Origin: Alphaproteobacteria bacterium bin52
Lineage (GTDB): Bacteria; Pseudomonadota; Alphaproteobacteria; Thalassobaculales; Thalassobaculaceae
Length of the DNA: 64,000 nt
Assembly (NCBI GenBank): GCA_002238645.1
Contig: MPMT01000002.1
Coordinates: forward strand, 46,672-110,671
Direction: 5' to 3'
Shown: one piece after another, positions 18,510 through 29,645 of the stretch
Layout: each line of letters begins with the position of its first letter
Position numbering within the stretch: the stretch's first letter is position 1
Position numbers and translations under genes: made by a program
Notes under the pieces: generated by a model
Told to the model about the DNA's origin: nothing
The model's input: only the letters and a program-made list of their open reading frames with translations
Databases searched by the model: none

Positions 18510-18914
18510 CTACACCTGTTCGAGCTCGATCAGGGTTCCCGTAAAGTCCCTGGGATGCAGGAAGATGACCGGTTTGCCGTGAGCCCCGGTCCTCGGCCTA
18601 CCGTCGCCCAGGATGCGCGCACCGCTCGCAGCCAGCGTACGACACGCCGCCTCGATGTCCGCAACCTCGTAGCAGACATGATGCATGCCACCGGAGGGAT
18701 TGCGATCGAGAAACGCCTGGATCGGCGATGCGTCGCCCAGCGGGTGCAGAAGTTCGATCTTGGTATTGGGCAGGCAGACGAAACACACGGTCACCCCGTG
18801 TTCGGGCAGGTCGCTCGGCTCGCTGACCTCCGCTCCCAGGGTCTCGCGCCACACCCGCGCCGCAGCATCAAGGTCGGGTACCGCGACTGCCACGTGATTG
18901 AGTCGGCCGATCAT
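18510..18914 (-). CDS. mce: Methylmalonyl-CoA epimerase
   Basis: Converts (S)- to (R)-methylmalonyl-CoA in propionyl-CoA breakdown. The 134-residue protein has the glyoxalase/VOC fold signature: LNHVAVAVPDLDAA with the first metal His, the ELLHPLGD segment with a metal Glu, MHHVCYEV with the second His, and IFLHPRDFTGTLIELEQ with the last Glu. The ATG at 18914 has GGGAGG upstream. It lies 14 bases after rnj and 23 bases before the DUF1467 gene, in the same operon-like run. Confidence 0.93.
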   Translation of the reverse strand: MIGRLNHVAVAVPDLDAAARVWRETLGAEVSEPSDLPEHGVTVCFVCLPNTKIELLHPLGDASPIQAFLDRNPSGGMHHVCYEVADIEAACRTLAASGARILGDGRPRTGAHGKPVIFLHPRDFTGTLIELEQV

Positions 18915-18928
18915 GCGGCGTCCTCCCT

Positions 18929-20596
18929 TCAGGTCCTGACAACGTGCACCGTGATCACCGGCCGCTTGCCGAAGCTGCGGCGCAGCTCGCGCCTCAGCGT
19001 CCGCGTGGCCCTGTCCACCACCGCCTGGTCGGAGCGGCGTTCGCGTGCGTCCAGTGCCTCGACCGAGTCCCTGACGTCTTCGGCAAGCTCGTTGCCCACG
19101 GCGTCGGCTTCCTGACCGTCACACAGGCCGGCGACGGTAATGATCGGGTCGCGCGGGCACAGTCCGCGCCGGTCAAGCACCAGAGTCGCGGAAACCGAGC
19201 CATTGTGCAACATGACCTGGCGGTCGCCGAACACCGGACCGTCGAGCCGGCGCAGCCGCGTCCCGTCGACAAACAACGCTCCGGTCTTCACCTGCCCCAC
19301 TGTCCCGACCGGACCGGGGCCGAGGCGGTACACACCACCGTTCTCCGGCACCAGGACCTCGGGAACCTGGCAGGCGCGGGCAACCTGCGCGTGGGCAGCG
19401 AGCCTGCGCGCGTCACCGTGGACCGGAACCGCGATCCGGGGACGGACGACCTGGTAGAGGCGGGCGAGATCGTCGCGGGCCGGATGTCCGGAGACATGGA
19501 CCGGACGATCGCGATCGGTGATCACCCGGATGCCGCGTGCGGTAAGCCGGCTCTGCACCCGACCGATCGCCTTCTCGTTGCCGGGGATCTCGCGCGAGGA
19601 GAAGATCACGACATCGTCCGGATCAAGATCGATGACCGGATGGTTCCCTGCAGCGATCCGTGCCAGTGCTGCGCGCGGCTCCCCCTGGCTGCCGGTACAC
19701 AGCATCACCACGCGCTCCGCCGGCAGCCTCGCCGCGTCGCGTTCGCCCAGGAACGGCGGAACATCGCCCAGCAGGCCATTCTCCCGCGCGATCTCGACGA
19801 TCCTGCGCATCGACCGCCCGACCAGGGCGCAATGCCGACCCACCCGGTCCGCGGCCTGCGCAACGCTGCGCAGCCGGGCCACGTTGGACGCGAAACAGGT
19901 GACCGCGATGCGTTGCGGACACCCGGAGAACACCCTGACGAACTCGTCCGGCAGATCGCCCTCGGAGCCACTGCTCCCCGGGACGTCCGCATTGGTCGAA
20001 TCGCCGACCAGTGCCAGGACTCCGTCTTGCGACAGGCGTTCCAGGGCCGCGAGATCCGTCTCCTCCCCGACTCCCGGGTCGGGATCGAATTTCCAGTCAC
20101 CGGTGTGGATGACCACGCCCGCCGGACAGCTGATGGAAAGTGCCCGGGACTCCGGGATCGAATGGGCCACCCCGATGAGTCCGATCTCGAACGGACCGAG
20201 GGTTACCGTTCCCGTCGCCGGAAGGCTCGCCAGTTCGACCTGCCCGGCGAGGCCGGCGTCCTCGAGCTTGCGCCGCACCATGGATGCCGTGAACGGCGTG
20301 GCATGGATCGGACACTGCAGCCGCTCCCAGAGCCAGGGAACGGCTCCAATATGGTCTTCGTGGCCGTGCGTGAGCACCAGTCCCACCAGCCGGTCGCGGC
20401 GCTCGACGATGAAGTCGGGATCGGGCATGAGGATTTCGACCCCCGGCGTCGAGTCGTCGCCGAAGGAAATGCCGAGATCCACCATCAGCCAGCGGCCGGC
20501 GTAGTGATAGAGGTTGAGGTTCATGCCGATTTCGCCGGAACCGCCGAGCGGCACGAACAACAGCTCGTCGGGCTCGGGCCCGAACGGCGCGGTCAC
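18929..20596 (-). CDS. rnj: Ribonuclease J
   Basis: Metallo-beta-lactamase/beta-CASP ribonuclease that processes and degrades RNA. The 555-residue protein has the GSGEIGMN start, the zinc motif LTHGHEDHIGA, the later zinc ligands in HTGDWKFDP and GDSTNAD, and the beta-CASP region with CTGSQGEPRAAL and HVSGHPARDDL. The C-terminal domain is present and the length is normal. The GTG at 20596 overlaps the coaX stop (GTGA). Alphaproteobacteria often have RNase J alongside RNase E. Confidence 0.95.
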   Translation of the reverse strand: MTAPFGPEPDELLFVPLGGSGEIGMNLNLYHYAGRWLMVDLGISFGDDSTPGVEILMPDPDFIVERRDRLVGLVLTHGHEDHIGAVPWLWERLQCPIHATPFTASMVRRKLEDAGLAGQVELASLPATGTVTLGPFEIGLIGVAHSIPESRALSISCPAGVVIHTGDWKFDPDPGVGEETDLAALERLSQDGVLALVGDSTNADVPGSSGSEGDLPDEFVRVFSGCPQRIAVTCFASNVARLRSVAQAADRVGRHCALVGRSMRRIVEIARENGLLGDVPPFLGERDAARLPAERVVMLCTGSQGEPRAALARIAAGNHPVIDLDPDDVVIFSSREIPGNEKAIGRVQSRLTARGIRVITDRDRPVHVSGHPARDDLARLYQVVRPRIAVPVHGDARRLAAHAQVARACQVPEVLVPENGGVYRLGPGPVGTVGQVKTGALFVDGTRLRRLDGPVFGDRQVMLHNGSVSATLVLDRRGLCPRDPIITVAGLCDGQEADAVGNELAEDVRDSVEALDARERRSDQAVVDRATRTLRRELRRSFGKRPVITVHVVRT

Positions 20597-21408
20597 GGTG
20601 TGCTCCCGGCGGATCGGTCACGGTTGCGGCGGTGGATCAGCACCAGGCCCCGGAGCGTAATGTCGTGGTCGACATGGTCAACCACGTCGAGATGGCGGGC
20701 AAACACGGGGGCGAGGCCACCCGTGGCGATCACGGTCATCGGGGCGCCGAACTCGGTCACGATCCTCGAGGTGATCCCCTCGATGAGGCCGACGTATCCC
20801 CAGAAGATCCCTGCCTGCATTGCCTGGCGGGTCGTGCGCCCGATCACCCGTCCCGGCTCCCCGAGGCCGGAGGGCGGCGGGGTGATGGCAATCCGTGGCA
20901 ACTGTGCCGCCGAGCGGTAGAGCGCCTCGAGTGACAGGGCAATCCCCGGTGAAATGACACCTCCGGCATAGCCACCCGACGCATCGACCACGTCGAAGGT
21001 TGTTGCGGTGCCGAAGTCAATGATGACCAGCGGGGTACCGTACCGTTCCCGGGCGCCGACCGCGTTCACGACCCGGTCGGCTCCGACCTCCTTCGGGTTT
21101 TCGATCAGGATGTCGATCCCGGGATCGACATCACCGGACCCGACTACCATCGGGGTCACCCGGAAATGCCGTGTGCACAGCTGGTGCAGGTTGAACGCCG
21201 TCTCCGGGACCACGTTGGCGATGATCACCTCGGAAATATCCGAGTGTTCGAGTCCGTTCAGCGCCAGCAACTGGCTGAGCCAGACCGCGTACTCGTCCGC
21301 CGTCCGGGCCGCATTGGTCGAAGTGCGCCACGAGCCAAGGCAGGTCTCACCTTCGAATATGGCGAAACCGGTATTGGTGTTGCCGCAGTCGATCGCGAGC
21401 AGGCTCAT
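20593..21408 (-). CDS. coaX: Type III pantothenate kinase
   Basis: First enzyme of coenzyme A synthesis, phosphorylating pantothenate. It is the CoaX (type III) form rather than CoaA. The 271-residue protein opens with LAIDCGNTNTGFAIF (phosphate-1 motif), has NPKEVGADRVVNAVGA, the IIDFGTATTFDVVD block and GGVISPGIALSLEAL, and ends with an Arg-rich tail. The ATG at 21408 overlaps the birA stop (ATGA). PanE, an earlier step in pantothenate synthesis, is encoded at 58261. Confidence 0.95.
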   Translation of the reverse strand: MSLLAIDCGNTNTGFAIFEGETCLGSWRTSTNAARTADEYAVWLSQLLALNGLEHSDISEVIIANVVPETAFNLHQLCTRHFRVTPMVVGSGDVDPGIDILIENPKEVGADRVVNAVGARERYGTPLVIIDFGTATTFDVVDASGGYAGGVISPGIALSLEALYRSAAQLPRIAITPPPSGLGEPGRVIGRTTRQAMQAGIFWGYVGLIEGITSRIVTEFGAPMTVIATGGLAPVFARHLDVVDHVDHDITLRGLVLIHRRNRDRSAGSTP

Positions 21409-22142
21409 GCGCGCTCCTCCTCAAGGTACCGGACGGTTCCGGACCTGATGCTCCTGGCGTGACCACCGGGAAGCGTCACGAGCATGCAGCCTTCCCGGTC
21501 GAGCCCGCTGAACCGTCCCGACATCCTGTCGGTCCCGTTCTCCGTGACCTCGACCAGATCCCCGAGCCCGTGCGCCCGGTCCAGCCAGGCCAGCCGCAAC
21601 GGCTCGAACCCATGATCGGTCCAGGTGTCGACCCTGCGCACGAGAGCGGCGAGGAACCGGTTTCGAACCTCCTCGATCGACACCGGACCGGATCGCCAGT
21701 GATCGATCCACGTGGCCGCATAGCTGGTTCGACGCGGCGCATGCGCAAGGTTGATCCCGACGCCGATCACCACCACCTCGTCACTGGTCTCGAGCAGGAT
21801 GCCGCTGACCTTGCAGCCCGCCAGCAACACGTCATTGGGCCATTTCAGCGTGACCGGGACTGCCGGAACCATGTCACGGACGGTGTCGGCCACGGCAAGT
21901 GCGGAGACAAGGGAGAGCTGCGGCTTTCCGCTCTTCCGGGTTCTCAGCAGAACCGAAAGGTAGAGGTTGCCGGCGGGCGACTGCCACGCCCGGCCGTGGC
22001 TGCCACGCCCGCTGTGCTGGCGCCCGGCCTGCACCACGGTCCAGTCCGGGGCGCCGTCGCCGGCCAGGAGCAGGACGCAGTCGTTGGTACTGTCGACTTC
22101 ATCACGAGGGATCAGCGTCACGCGCCTGGGGATCCGCATCAT
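21405..22142 (-). CDS. birA: Biotin--[acetyl-CoA-carboxylase] ligase
   Basis: Attaches biotin to carrier lysines such as that of pyruvate carboxylase. Motifs are DEVDSTND, GRQHSGRGSHGRAWQSPAGN (biotinyl-AMP loop) and TLKWPNDVLL with the GVGINL stretch. It is the short form with no N-terminal helix-turn-helix, so it is unlikely to act as a repressor. The ATG at 22142 (or the next, at 22139) leaves 17 bases after the nuoN stop. An upstream extension would run into nuoN and is not used. It overlaps coaX by four bases. Confidence 0.94.
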   Translation of the reverse strand: MMRIPRRVTLIPRDEVDSTNDCVLLLAGDGAPDWTVVQAGRQHSGRGSHGRAWQSPAGNLYLSVLLRTRKSGKPQLSLVSALAVADTVRDMVPAVPVTLKWPNDVLLAGCKVSGILLETSDEVVVIGVGINLAHAPRRTSYAATWIDHWRSGPVSIEEVRNRFLAALVRRVDTWTDHGFEPLRLAWLDRAHGLGDLVEVTENGTDRMSGRFSGLDREGCMLVTLPGGHARSIRSGTVRYLEEERA

Positions 22143-22158
22143 GATCGTGTGGTGCCAG

Positions 22159-23616
22159 TCATCCGCCAAGCAGGGACAGGGCCGCAGCATCGGCCATGTC
22201 GACAACCGGACCGGGTGCGAGGAAGAACAGCAGGGTCACCGCTCCGGCAACGTACATCACTGCCCTGAGGTCGCGCGGTACTGCCCTGTCGAGCGGTTCG
22301 ACCGGCTGATCGAAGTACATGATTCTGACGATGCGAAGGTAGTAGAAGGCGCTGACGACACTGGCGACAACCCCGATCACCGCCAGGACATAGAGCCCGG
22401 CGTCGATCGCCGCCAGGAACACGAACCACTTGCCGAAGAAACCGGCAAGCGGTGGGATTCCGGCCATGGAGAACATGAACAGCAGCAGGAGCACTGCCAT
22501 GACCGGATGGGTTTTCGACAACCCGGCGAGATCGGAAATTCCTTCCACCGCCCTTCCCTGCTGGCGCATTGCGAGAATGCAGGCAAAGGTCCCGACATTC
22601 ATGAACAGGTACACCGTGAGGTAGATCAGAACGCCACTGGCGCCGGCGGCGTTGCCGGCGGCGATCCCGATCAGCGCATACCCCATGTGCCCGATCGAAC
22701 TGTACGCCATCAGCCGCTTGATGTTGGTCTGCACGATTGCCGCCAGGGCGCCGAGAACCATCGAAAGCACCGAAATGACGGCGATAATCTGCTGCCACTG
22801 GTCGATCAGGCCGGCAAACGGGCCAACCATGACCTGCAGGAACAGGCACACCGCGGCCACCTTCGGTGCGACGGCAAACAGCGCCGTGACCGGCGTGGGG
22901 GCGCCTTCGTACACGTCCGGGGTCCACATGTGGAAGGGCACCGCGGATACCTTGAACGAGAGCCCCGCGATCAGGAACACCAGCCCGAACACCAGTCCCG
23001 TCGCCGGCGGTCCCTCCATGGCCTCGATGATGTCCACAAGTTCGACAAAGGCGGTGGTGCCGGAGAACCCGTAGATCAGGGAACAGCCGTAGAGCAGCAT
23101 GCCCGAGGACAGGGCGCCCAGCACGAAGTACTTCAGTCCCGCCTCGGTCGAGCGCGTGGTATCGCGGCGGATGGATGCAATGACATACAGCGCCAGGCTC
23201 TGGAGTTCGAGGCCGACGTAGAGCGCAATCAGGTCGGCCGCCGAAACCATCATCATCATGCCGACGGTCGCGTAGACGATCAGCACCGGGTACTCGAACC
23301 GGCGCGCCTGTTCCCGTCGCATGTAGTCGTCGGACAGAACGATGGCGAGGAACGCCCCGACCAGGATCAGCACCTTCGCGAACTGGGCGAAGGTCGAGGT
23401 CATGAACATTCCGAAGAAGGCGGGCTCGGGAGCCTCTCCGCCGAACAGGAGCACCAGGACGGCAGCGACCGCCAGCGTCACGGCTGACAGCAACGAAACC
23501 AGACCGGTGGCGTCGCGCCTGTGGAACACGCCGATCATCAGCAACACCATGCCGGCAGCGGCGAGGAAGATCTCCGCTGCCGCCGGGAGCATCACCGGAA
23601 CAGTGGCTGCCGTCAT
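22159..23616 (-). CDS. nuoN: NADH-quinone oxidoreductase subunit N
   Basis: Proton-pumping membrane-arm subunit of respiratory complex I, antiporter-like. It has 485 residues with 14 predicted membrane helices. Recognisable stretches are [49 protein letters not shown] with the key membrane lysine, and [18 protein letters not shown]. It is the last nuo gene, 16 bases downstream of nuoM, and is followed closely by birA. Confidence 0.97.
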   Translation of the reverse strand: MTAATVPVMLPAAAEIFLAAAGMVLLMIGVFHRRDATGLVSLLSAVTLAVAAVLVLLFGGEAPEPAFFGMFMTSTFAQFAKVLILVGAFLAIVLSDDYMRREQARRFEYPVLIVYATVGMMMMVSAADLIALYVGLELQSLALYVIASIRRDTTRSTEAGLKYFVLGALSSGMLLYGCSLIYGFSGTTAFVELVDIIEAMEGPPATGLVFGLVFLIAGLSFKVSAVPFHMWTPDVYEGAPTPVTALFAVAPKVAAVCLFLQVMVGPFAGLIDQWQQIIAVISVLSMVLGALAAIVQTNIKRLMAYSSIGHMGYALIGIAAGNAAGASGVLIYLTVYLFMNVGTFACILAMRQQGRAVEGISDLAGLSKTHPVMAVLLLLFMFSMAGIPPLAGFFGKWFVFLAAIDAGLYVLAVIGVVASVVSAFYYLRIVRIMYFDQPVEPLDRAVPRDLRAVMYVAGAVTLLFFLAPGPVVDMADAAALSLLGG

Positions 23617-23632
23617 GAGGACTCCCTCCCAG

Positions 23633-25147
23633 TCAGCGGGTCGCGACGATCACGCCGGCTTCGCCGAGCGCGAGCTGGTGTCGGGCAATCAGGTGATCGA
23701 CCGAGACCGCCATCATGTCGAGGAATGATGCCGGGTACAGGCCCATCCAGAACACCAGGACCACCAACGGTGCGAACACACACACCTCGCGCGGCGACAG
23801 GTCGAGGATGCCCTTGAGGTTTTCCTTCTCCAGCGTGCCGAAGATGATGCGCCGGTATACCCAAAGCATGTAGGCGGCACCCAGAACCACACCGGTTGCG
23901 GCAAGCGCCGCCAGCACCGTGCTCTCGGCAAATGCGCCGGCCAGAACCAGAAATTCGCCGACGAACCCGCTGGTTGCCGGCAGACCGATAGACGCCATGG
24001 TGAAAATCATGAACACCAGGGCGTAGCGTGGCATGCGGTTGACCAGACCGCCGTATGCGGCGATCTCGCGGGTGTGGATGCGGTCGTACACCACGCCGAC
24101 GCACAGGAACAGCGCGGCCGAGACGATGCCGTGGCTCAGCATCTGGAAGATCGAGCCCTGCACACCCTGCTCGTTCAGCGTGAACATGCCGATGGTCACG
24201 AATCCCATGTGCGCGACGGAGGAGTAGGCGATGAGCTTCTTCAGGTCTTCCTGTGCCAGAGCCACCAGGGAGGTGTAGATCACCGCGACGACGCTCAGCG
24301 TGTAGATGAGGGGGGTGAACAGTTCGGTTGCTTCCGGGAACATCGGGATCGAGAACCTGAGGAAGCCATAACCGCCCATCTTCAGCAGCACCCCGGCGAG
24401 GATCACCGATCCGGCCGTGGGCGCTTCCACGTGCGCATCCGGCAGCCACGTGTGGACCGGCCACATCGGGACCTTGACGGCAAAGGAGGCGAGGAAGGCC
24501 AGCCACAGCCACGACTGGAGCGCGGTCGCGAACCCGACGGTCATGAGTGTGGGAATGTCGGTGGTGCCGGCGATGAAGTACATGGTCAGCATCGCGACCA
24601 GCATCAGTACCGAGCCGAGCAGGGTGTAGAGGAAGAACTTGAAGGCGGCGTAGACCCGTCTCGGTCCTCCCCAGACTCCGATGATGATGAACATCGGGAT
24701 CAAGACACCCTCGAAGAAGATGTAGAAGACCAGCAGGTCGAGCGCACAGAACATGCCGACCATCATGGTTTCGAGCACCAGGAACGCGATCATGTATTCC
24801 CGGACCCGGACCCGGATCGCATCCCAGCTGGCGAGGATGCAGATCGGGGTCAGGAAGGTCGACAGCAGCACGAAGAACAGGGAAATCCCGTCGATACCCA
24901 TGTGGTAGCTGATGTCCGAACCCGGGATCCAGGCCGCGCGTTCCACAAACTGGAACTCGGCGGTGGTCGGGTCGAAGTTCACCCACAGCAGGACCGACAG
25001 CAGGAAGGTCGGTATCGAGGCCCATAGCGCGATGTTGCGCGAATTTCGGGCAACAGTCGCTTCGTCACCGCGCACGAACAGGATGAACAGGCACCCCGCG
25101 AGCGGAAGGAAGGTAATCAGGGAGAGGAGCGGCCAGTCGTTGCCCAT
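23633..25147 (-). CDS. nuoM: NADH-quinone oxidoreductase subunit M
   Basis: Antiporter-like proton-pumping subunit of complex I, 504 residues and mainly membrane helices. Key stretches are [54 protein letters not shown] with the pump lysine, and [19 protein letters not shown]. It starts four bases after nuoL and ends 16 bases before nuoN. Confidence 0.97.
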   Translation of the reverse strand: MGNDWPLLSLITFLPLAGCLFILFVRGDEATVARNSRNIALWASIPTFLLSVLLWVNFDPTTAEFQFVERAAWIPGSDISYHMGIDGISLFFVLLSTFLTPICILASWDAIRVRVREYMIAFLVLETMMVGMFCALDLLVFYIFFEGVLIPMFIIIGVWGGPRRVYAAFKFFLYTLLGSVLMLVAMLTMYFIAGTTDIPTLMTVGFATALQSWLWLAFLASFAVKVPMWPVHTWLPDAHVEAPTAGSVILAGVLLKMGGYGFLRFSIPMFPEATELFTPLIYTLSVVAVIYTSLVALAQEDLKKLIAYSSVAHMGFVTIGMFTLNEQGVQGSIFQMLSHGIVSAALFLCVGVVYDRIHTREIAAYGGLVNRMPRYALVFMIFTMASIGLPATSGFVGEFLVLAGAFAESTVLAALAATGVVLGAAYMLWVYRRIIFGTLEKENLKGILDLSPREVCVFAPLVVLVFWMGLYPASFLDMMAVSVDHLIARHQLALGEAGVIVATR

Positions 25148-25151
25148 CGTC

Positions 25152-27083
25152 TCAGCTCCCCCGGGCCAGCAGGTACCAGGACACGATCGCGACGACGCCG
25201 ATCATCATGGCAAACGCGTAGTGATAGACGTAGCCGCTTTGCAGCCGGCCGGCCCGTCCGGCGAGCCGCCGGGTCAGGGCGGAGACACCGTCGGGGCCGA
25301 ACCCGTCGATCACCGCGCCGTCGCCGCCCTTCCACAGGATCCGGCCAAGGCGAAGCGCCGGCCGCACCAGCAGGAAGTCGTAGAGCTCGTCGAAGTACCA
25401 CTTGTTGAGCAGGAACCGGTAGATCTCGCCGTAGTGCGTCACCAGCCAGCCCGGCCAGGCGGGACGGGCGCAATAGCAGAGCCAGGCACCGGCGGTTCCG
25501 ATCACGAACATGACGGTTGGCGCAAGGATCACCCAGAGCGGAACGTGGTGGGCGGCTTCGATGACCCGGTTGCCCTCGAGCACCAGCAGCGCCTGGCCCC
25601 AGAAGGCGTCGAGCAGGTCACCGCCGAAGTACGGGTAGGCAATCGCCCCGCCGAACACCGCGCCGGCGGCCAGTACACCCAGGGGGGCCAGCATCACCAT
25701 CGGGGACTCGTGGATGTGCGACTGGACCTCTTGTGACGCCCTGCACTCGCCGTGGAAGGTCATGAATATCAGCCGCCAGCTGTAGAACGCGGTCATGCCT
25801 GCACAGAGCACGCCGACCCAGAACGCGAACAGACCGACGCCGCTGCCGCTGGCAAAGGCCGACTCCAGGATCAGGTCCTTGGAGTAGAACCCGGCCAGGA
25901 ACGGGAAGCCGGTCAGCGACAGGGTGCCGATGATCATCAGCCAGTAGGTTGCGGGGATGCGCCGGCGCAGCCCTCCCATCAGGCGCATGTCCTGCTCGCC
26001 CGACACCGCGTGGATCACCGACCCGGCGCCCAGGAACAGCAGCGCCTTGAAGAAGGCGTGGGTGTAGAGGTGATAGATCCCCGCCGAGTACGCCGAAACG
26101 CCGCACGCGAAGAACATGTAGCCAAGCTGGGAGCAGGTCGAATAGGCGATCACCCGCTTGATGTCGTTCTGGCACAGCCCGACCGTGGCGGCGAAGAACG
26201 CCGTGGCGGCTCCGACAACGGTGATGACCGCCAGGGTATCGGGTGCGTACTCCATCATCGGCGAGAGCCGCGCGACCAGGAACACGCCAGCGGTTACCAT
26301 GGTTGCGGCGTGGATCAGCGCCGAGACCGGTGTCGGGCCCTCCATGGCGTCAGGCAGCCAGGTATGCAGGCCGAGCTGGGCCGATTTGCCCATGGCGCCG
26401 ATGAACAGCAGAAGTGTCAGCACCGTGATGGCGTCGGCGCTGATGCCGAGAAACACCAGTTCGGTCCCCGCCCGGTCCGGGACGGCCTGGAATATCTCGT
26501 CGAGCACCACGGTATCGAACAGCAGGTAGGTACCGAAGATGCCGAGCGCAAACCCGAAGTCGCCGACTCGGTTGACCAGAAACGCCTTGATGGCGGCGGC
26601 ATTGGCGGACGGGCGGTGGTACCAGAACCCGATCAGCAGGTACGAGGCGAGCCCAACCCCTTCCCAGCCGAAGAACATCTGGACCAGGTTGTCGGCCGTC
26701 ACCAGCATCAGCATCGCAAAGGTAAACAGCGACAGGTAGGCAAAGAACCGCGGCTGGTGCGGATCGTCGTGCATGTAGCCGATGGAATAGACATGCACCA
26801 TGGTCGAGACCACGGTGACAACCAGGACCATGACCGCGGTCAGGGTATCGAACTTCAGCGACCAGGACGCGTTGAGGGTTCCCGAGTCGATCCAGGTGAG
26901 CAGATGCACGGTTCGCGGAGCGTCGAGAACGACCACCTCCCAGAACAGGTGAAGTCCCAGGATCATCGAGAGTCCCATGGCCACGCAGGTGGTCAGCCGA
27001 GCTCCCCTGGCTCCGATCAGAGGCGCTCCGAAGCCGGCAATGAGCGCTCCGATCAACGGCAGGAAGACGATGGCGGAGTTCAT
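25152..27083 (-). CDS. nuoL: NADH-quinone oxidoreductase subunit L
   Basis: The distal proton-pumping subunit of complex I, 643 residues, with the long C-terminal lateral helix region that runs along the membrane arm. Motifs are [40 protein letters not shown] and [20 protein letters not shown]. The start ATG at 27083 is 7 bases after the nuoK stop. The length matches the family, with no sign of truncation. Confidence 0.97.
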   Translation of the reverse strand: MNSAIVFLPLIGALIAGFGAPLIGARGARLTTCVAMGLSMILGLHLFWEVVVLDAPRTVHLLTWIDSGTLNASWSLKFDTLTAVMVLVVTVVSTMVHVYSIGYMHDDPHQPRFFAYLSLFTFAMLMLVTADNLVQMFFGWEGVGLASYLLIGFWYHRPSANAAAIKAFLVNRVGDFGFALGIFGTYLLFDTVVLDEIFQAVPDRAGTELVFLGISADAITVLTLLLFIGAMGKSAQLGLHTWLPDAMEGPTPVSALIHAATMVTAGVFLVARLSPMMEYAPDTLAVITVVGAATAFFAATVGLCQNDIKRVIAYSTCSQLGYMFFACGVSAYSAGIYHLYTHAFFKALLFLGAGSVIHAVSGEQDMRLMGGLRRRIPATYWLMIIGTLSLTGFPFLAGFYSKDLILESAFASGSGVGLFAFWVGVLCAGMTAFYSWRLIFMTFHGECRASQEVQSHIHESPMVMLAPLGVLAAGAVFGGAIAYPYFGGDLLDAFWGQALLVLEGNRVIEAAHHVPLWVILAPTVMFVIGTAGAWLCYCARPAWPGWLVTHYGEIYRFLLNKWYFDELYDFLLVRPALRLGRILWKGGDGAVIDGFGPDGVSALTRRLAGRAGRLQSGYVYHYAFAMMIGVVAIVSWYLLARGS

Positions 27084-27090
27084 GCGCGCG

Positions 27091-27402
27091 TCACCCCTTC
27101 ATCATGTTGATGTCTTCCACCGCGATCGAGCCGCGGTTGCGGAAGTAGACGACGAGGATGGCGAGACCGATTGCGGCCTCGGCGGCGGCAACGGTCAGCA
27201 CGAACAGCGCGAACACCTGCCCGGTCAGGTTTTCGAGCCAGGCGGAAAAGGCGACCAGGTTGATGTTGACCGCCAGCAGCATCAGTTCGATCGACATCAG
27301 GATCGTGATCACGTTTTTCCGGTTCAGGAAGATCCCGAAGATGCCGAGTGTGAAGAGGATTGCCGCGACGGTCAGGTAGTGCCCGAGTCCGATCTGCCAC
27401 AT
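27091..27402 (-). CDS. nuoK: NADH-quinone oxidoreductase subunit K
   Basis: Small membrane subunit of complex I (103 residues, three helices) carrying conserved membrane glutamates. Motifs are [20 protein letters not shown] with the first Glu, and [20 protein letters not shown] with the second. It starts two bases after the nuoJ stop. Confidence 0.96.
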   Translation of the reverse strand: MWQIGLGHYLTVAAILFTLGIFGIFLNRKNVITILMSIELMLLAVNINLVAFSAWLENLTGQVFALFVLTVAAAEAAIGLAILVVYFRNRGSIAVEDINMMKG

Positions 27403-27404
27403 GA

Positions 27405-28019
27405 TCAGACTCCCTCGCCGCGGTTGACCTGTACCACGTCGACCGTCTCGGCCCGGGTCCTTGCCAGCTGGTCGCCGATGCGCTGGCGCCGCACACCCTC
27501 CCGTGACCTGAGCGTGAGCACGATCGCCCCGATCATCGCGATCAGCAGGATCACGCCCGCCGCCTGGAACAGGTAGACGTAGCGGGTGTACAGGATCTGT
27601 CCCAGCGCATGGGTGTTAGGAATCTCCGACGGCGGCGGCATGGCCACGGCACCGGTACCGGCCGCCTCCGGCGCGATGGTCCAGGCGGCGAGCACGAACA
27701 GCAGCTCGATCACCAGGATGACGCCGATGAGTGCGCCGATCGGCAGGTATTCCATGAACCCCTGCCTGAGTTCGACGAAGTTGATGTCGAGCATCATGAC
27801 CACGAACAGGAACAGCACGGCCACGGCCCCGACGTAGACCACCACCAGGATCATGGCGAGGAACTCGGCGCCGAGCAGAACGAACAGGCCGGCGGCGTTG
27901 AAGAAAGCCAGGATGAGGTAGAGCACCGAGTGCACCGGGTTGCGCGACGCCACAACCATGACACCGGCCGCGATGGTCACGATGGAAAACGCGTAGAAGG
28001 CCAGTGCCTCGACGATCAT
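27405..28019 (-). CDS. nuoJ: NADH-quinone oxidoreductase subunit J
   Basis: Membrane subunit at the quinone end of the complex I membrane arm, 204 residues with five hydrophobic segments. Typical stretches are [20 protein letters not shown] and [20 protein letters not shown], the latter containing the pi-bulge helix region. ATG at 28019 is 48 bases after nuoI. Confidence 0.95.
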   Translation of the reverse strand: MIVEALAFYAFSIVTIAAGVMVVASRNPVHSVLYLILAFFNAAGLFVLLGAEFLAMILVVVYVGAVAVLFLFVVMMLDINFVELRQGFMEYLPIGALIGVILVIELLFVLAAWTIAPEAAGTGAVAMPPPSEIPNTHALGQILYTRYVYLFQAAGVILLIAMIGAIVLTLRSREGVRRQRIGDQLARTRAETVDVVQVNRGEGV

Positions 28020-28067
28020 CTCGATCCCCCGGAAATCCGGTTTGCCGCCGTCCCGACGACAGCTGCC

Positions 28068-28553
28068 TCAGCGGTAGGGTGCATCGCTGGCAAGGTTGCG
28101 CGCGATCTGCTCTTCCCACCGATCGCCGTTCGCGAGCAGCCGATCCTTGTTGTAGAACAGCTCCTCGCGGGTCTCGGTCGCGAATTCGAAGTTCGGACCC
28201 TCGACAATGGCATCGACCGGGCAGGCTTCCTCGCAGAAGCCGCAGTAGATGCACTTGGTCATGTCGATGTCGTAGCGGGTGGTCCGGCGGCTTCCGTCGG
28301 CGCGGGGTTCGGCCTCGATGGTGATCGCCTGGGCCGGACAGATCGCCTCGCACAGCTTGCAGGCGATACACCGTTCCTCGCCATTCGGGTAGCGCCGCAA
28401 CGCGTGTTCGCCGCGAAACCGGGGACTCAGCGGTCCCTTTTCGTAGGGGTAGTTGATGGTGACCTTGCGCCTGAAGAAGTACTTCAGGGTCAGGTACAGG
28501 CCCGAGACCAGCTCTGACAGCAGCAGGGCCCGGCCACTCCGGATCAGCTCCAT
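28068..28553 (-). CDS. nuoI: NADH-quinone oxidoreductase subunit I (two 4Fe-4S clusters)
   Basis: Electron-transfer subunit that binds clusters N6a and N6b near the quinone site. The two ferredoxin motifs [12 protein letters not shown] and [12 protein letters not shown] are intact, each followed by a Pro/Val-rich turn (PAQAI, PVDAI). The 161-residue length is normal. It sits between nuoH and nuoJ, as in other alphaproteobacterial operons. Confidence 0.97.
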   Translation of the reverse strand: MELIRSGRALLLSELVSGLYLTLKYFFRRKVTINYPYEKGPLSPRFRGEHALRRYPNGEERCIACKLCEAICPAQAITIEAEPRADGSRRTTRYDIDMTKCIYCGFCEEACPVDAIVEGPNFEFATETREELFYNKDRLLANGDRWEEQIARNLASDAPYR

Positions 28554-28585
28554 GAACGCCTCCCCTCACCGGCCCGGCGCACCGG

Positions 28586-29605
28586 CTAGCCGATCGTGTC
28601 AGGAACCAGGTCGAACATCACCAGCACTCCGGCGGTGAACGCGACCCAGAACAACGAGAATGGCAGAAACACCTTCCAGCCCAGCCGCATCAGCTGGTCG
28701 TAGCGGTAGCGCGGAAAGGTTGCCCGCACCCACAGGAAGAAGAACAGCACGAACGCGATCTTGGCGGCGAACCAGATCGGTCCCGGGATCCAGTTGAACG
28801 GCGCGATGTCGAACGGCGGCAGCCAGCCGCCGAGGAACAGGATGACGGTCATCGCGCTCATCAGGATCATGTTCGCGTATTCGCCGATGAAGAACAGCGC
28901 AAAGCTCATCGACGAATATTCGACGAAGTACCCGGCAACCAGTTCCGACTCGCCCTCGGGCAGGTCGAACGGCGCCCGGTTGGTCTCGGCCAGCGCCGAG
29001 ACGAAGAAGATGACGAACATCGGCAGCAACGGGATTGCGAACCAGATCGTGCGTTGTGCCTCCACGATGTCGCTCAGGTTGAGCGAGCCGACGCACAGCA
29101 GCACCGTGATGATCACGAACCCGATCGAGACCTCGTAGGAGACCATCTGGGCTGCCGAGCGCAGGGCTCCGAGAAAGGCGTACTTGGAGTTCGAGGCCCA
29201 GCCGGCCATGATCACTCCGTAGACGCCGAGCGAGGAGATCGCGAACAGGTAGAGAATGCCGACATTGATGTCGGCCAGCACCAGGCCCGGTCCGAACGGA
29301 ATCACCGCCCAGGCAACGAGGCTGAGGACGAAGGTCAGCATCGGCGCCAGGGTGAAGATCAGCCTGTTGGCACCCGCCGGCAGGATGGTTTCCTTGACCA
29401 GCATCTTCACACCGTCCGCCAGGGGCTGCAGCAGGCCGAACGGTCCGACCACGTTCGGGCCCCGGCGCAGCTGCATGGCCGCGATGACCTTGCGTTCGAA
29501 ATAGGTCAGGTAGGCCACCGACACCAGCAACGGGACCAGGATCGCCAGGATCTGGGCCACGATGATCGCGGTTGGCACCACGTAGTCGTACAGGAACACG
29601 TTCAT
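28586..29605 (-). CDS. nuoH: NADH-quinone oxidoreductase subunit H
   Basis: Membrane subunit that forms the quinone entry site of complex I, 339 residues with eight or more helices. Motifs are [20 protein letters not shown] with the quinone-site residues, [20 protein letters not shown], and [20 protein letters not shown]. It follows nuoG by 40 bases. Confidence 0.97.
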   Translation of the reverse strand: MNVFLYDYVVPTAIIVAQILAILVPLLVSVAYLTYFERKVIAAMQLRRGPNVVGPFGLLQPLADGVKMLVKETILPAGANRLIFTLAPMLTFVLSLVAWAVIPFGPGLVLADINVGILYLFAISSLGVYGVIMAGWASNSKYAFLGALRSAAQMVSYEVSIGFVIITVLLCVGSLNLSDIVEAQRTIWFAIPLLPMFVIFFVSALAETNRAPFDLPEGESELVAGYFVEYSSMSFALFFIGEYANMILMSAMTVILFLGGWLPPFDIAPFNWIPGPIWFAAKIAFVLFFFLWVRATFPRYRYDQLMRLGWKVFLPFSLFWVAFTAGVLVMFDLVPDTIG

Positions 29606-29645
29606 CGCGCACGCAACTTGGCGGCCACCGGCATCACCCCTCGCA